Positions 6,458 to 7,284 of a stretch of DNA of 7,284 nucleotides are shown here, one piece after another (position 1 is the stretch's first letter; each line of letters begins with the position of its first letter). The translations under genes and the position numbers were made by a program. Origin of the DNA: an uncultured Flavobacterium sp. (GTDB lineage: Bacteria; Bacteroidota; Bacteroidia; Flavobacteriales; Flavobacteriaceae); assembly GCA_945957245.1 (NCBI GenBank), contig CAMFLD010000133.1, forward strand, positions 1 through 7,284, read 5' to 3'. The notes below the pieces were generated by a model. That model was given only the letters and a program-made list of their open reading frames with translations. It did not search any database and was not told the DNA's origin.

Positions 6458-7267
6458 ATGAGAGTCTTTATTTCTGCTTTGGTTCTATTAATGGGCTCTT
6501 CTGGATTTGCCCAACTCAAAACAAAAATATATAGCGAAAAAACTCAGGATGGTTTTACTGTTTTGGCCGATAATGATGAAGTTTGTCCGGTTTCGATGAA
6601 AATTGACCTCGAATTGACGAATCTTTCTTCATCCAATGGAAATCATAAGATTTTTGTTGTTCCTGCAAAAACCAAAGGGTTTGCCATTACCAAACTTCAG
6701 CTAATCAGTACAAATACGGGAGCAGGTTACAAAACCAAATCCCAGCAAAATTATGGAGATGCAACCTTAACGCAAACTCCTGATTATAGTTATTCGCTTC
6801 CTTTTGCAAAAGGAAAATCATTTAATGTTTATCCGGGATATAACGGAAGCTTTTCACATCACAATGAAAATTCGCTTGATTTTACTATGCCAATCGGTTC
6901 TGAAATCCTTGCTGCCCGTGATGGTATTGTAGTTAAAGTTATTCAAAACAATAATCAAGGATGTCCGGATATCAGTTGTGCGGCCTATAACAATTATATT
7001 TTGGTATATCACAATGACGGTACGTTTGCTCAGTACGTACATTTAAAGCAAAATGGTGCTTTGGTTAAAGAAGGCGACATCATCAAAGAAAATGACCTTA
7101 TCGGCTATAGTGGCGATACCGGATGGGCCAACGGACCTCATTTGCATTTTATGGTTTTCATTCAACGAATAGAAAAACCGGAAACACTCAAGACTAAGTT
7201 TAAGATTAATGACGGCAAGGACATCCAATATTTGACCGAAAAAACAACTTACACCCGCAATTATTAA
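6458..7267 (+). CDS. Secreted M23 family zinc metallopeptidase (LytM/peptidoglycan-endopeptidase type)
   Basis: This is a 269-residue protein with a signal peptide (residues 1-18, ending GFA before QL). The N-terminal part (about 20-115) is a beta-rich domain of the sort that precedes M23 domains, not recognised further. The M23 domain covers about residues 120-240: SHHNENSLDF (133-142) supplies a zinc-ligand His (H134 or H135) and D141. MPIGSEILAARDGIV (144-158) is the typical glycine-rich core. YVHL contains H195, and GPHLHF supplies H228 and H230 of the HxH motif. All expected metal and catalytic positions are present, so it is probably active rather than a degenerate LytM activator. The family hydrolyses peptide cross-links in peptidoglycan; location should be periplasmic or outer-membrane-associated (no lipobox Cys). 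There is no T9SS tail. Cysteines C43, C169 and C174 could form disulfides. The ATG lies one base after the TonB-like stop codon, so the gene depends on upstream transcription and probably translational coupling. The window ends 17 bp after the stop, so no terminator can be judged. Confidence 0.9.
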   Translation: MRVFISALVLLMGSSGFAQLKTKIYSEKTQDGFTVLADNDEVCPVSMKIDLELTNLSSSNGNHKIFVVPAKTKGFAITKLQLISTNTGAGYKTKSQQNYGDATLTQTPDYSYSLPFAKGKSFNVYPGYNGSFSHHNENSLDFTMPIGSEILAARDGIVVKVIQNNNQGCPDISCAAYNNYILVYHNDGTFAQYVHLKQNGALVKEGDIIKENDLIGYSGDTGWANGPHLHFMVFIQRIEKPETLKTKFKINDGKDIQYLTEKTTYTRNY

Positions 7268-7284
7268 TTCAAATCAACAAAAAA

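Noticed and set aside
6854..7228. Two minus-strand open frames opposite the M23 peptidase gene
   Set aside because: They are antisense to the conserved M23 core including the HxH motif and carry no features of their own.

Overview
The window looks like an ordinary chromosomal stretch from a member of the Bacteroidota, most likely a Flavobacterium or close relative. The evidence is a C-terminal type IX secretion (T9SS) sorting domain on a large metalloprotease, AT-rich intergenic DNA with exact matches to the flavobacterial -7 promoter element TAnnTTTG, no Shine-Dalgarno sequences before the starts, and proteins of flavobacterial type (an AnmK ending, a Glu/Leu/Phe/Val-type dehydrogenase, a TonB-like transducer with a Gly/Asn linker). 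There are no RNA genes, insertion sequences, phage genes or CRISPR arrays that I can support.

Layout. Bases 2-286 hold the C-terminal end of an anhydro-N-acetylmuramic acid kinase (anmK), cut by the window edge. Bases 355-648 encode a 97-residue secreted, very basic protein with a Pro run and three copies of an 18-residue K-x-P-x-KKDGTPDKRFKENK repeat. A hairpin at 656-683, U-rich on both sides, lies between this gene and a convergent 1091-residue gene on the minus strand (703-3978). That gene encodes an exported metzincin-type zinc protease with two near-identical fibronectin type III modules, a lamin-tail-like domain and a T9SS tail. A 241-bp divergent intergenic region (3979-4219) carries a TATATTTG box facing each way, about 27 bp from each start codon.

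On the plus strand follow an amino-acid dehydrogenase (4220-5446), a TonB-like energy transducer (5521-6456) and, after a single base, a secreted M23 metallopeptidase (6458-7267). The last two are almost certainly co-transcribed. The dehydrogenase may read into them, because no convincing terminator is seen in the 74-bp gap.

Together the genes point to envelope and nutrient housekeeping: recycling of cell-wall amino sugar (AnmK), peptidoglycan cleavage (M23), an envelope-spanning transducer, a T9SS-secreted protease and amino-acid catabolism. I do not see a clear new multi-gene system. The most interesting items are the small repeat protein, the tight TonB-like/M23 pair without adjacent exbB/exbD, the dehydrogenase whose glutamate-specificity lysine position is occupied by glycine, and the FN3 tandem duplication that has kept its protein sequence while its codons drifted.
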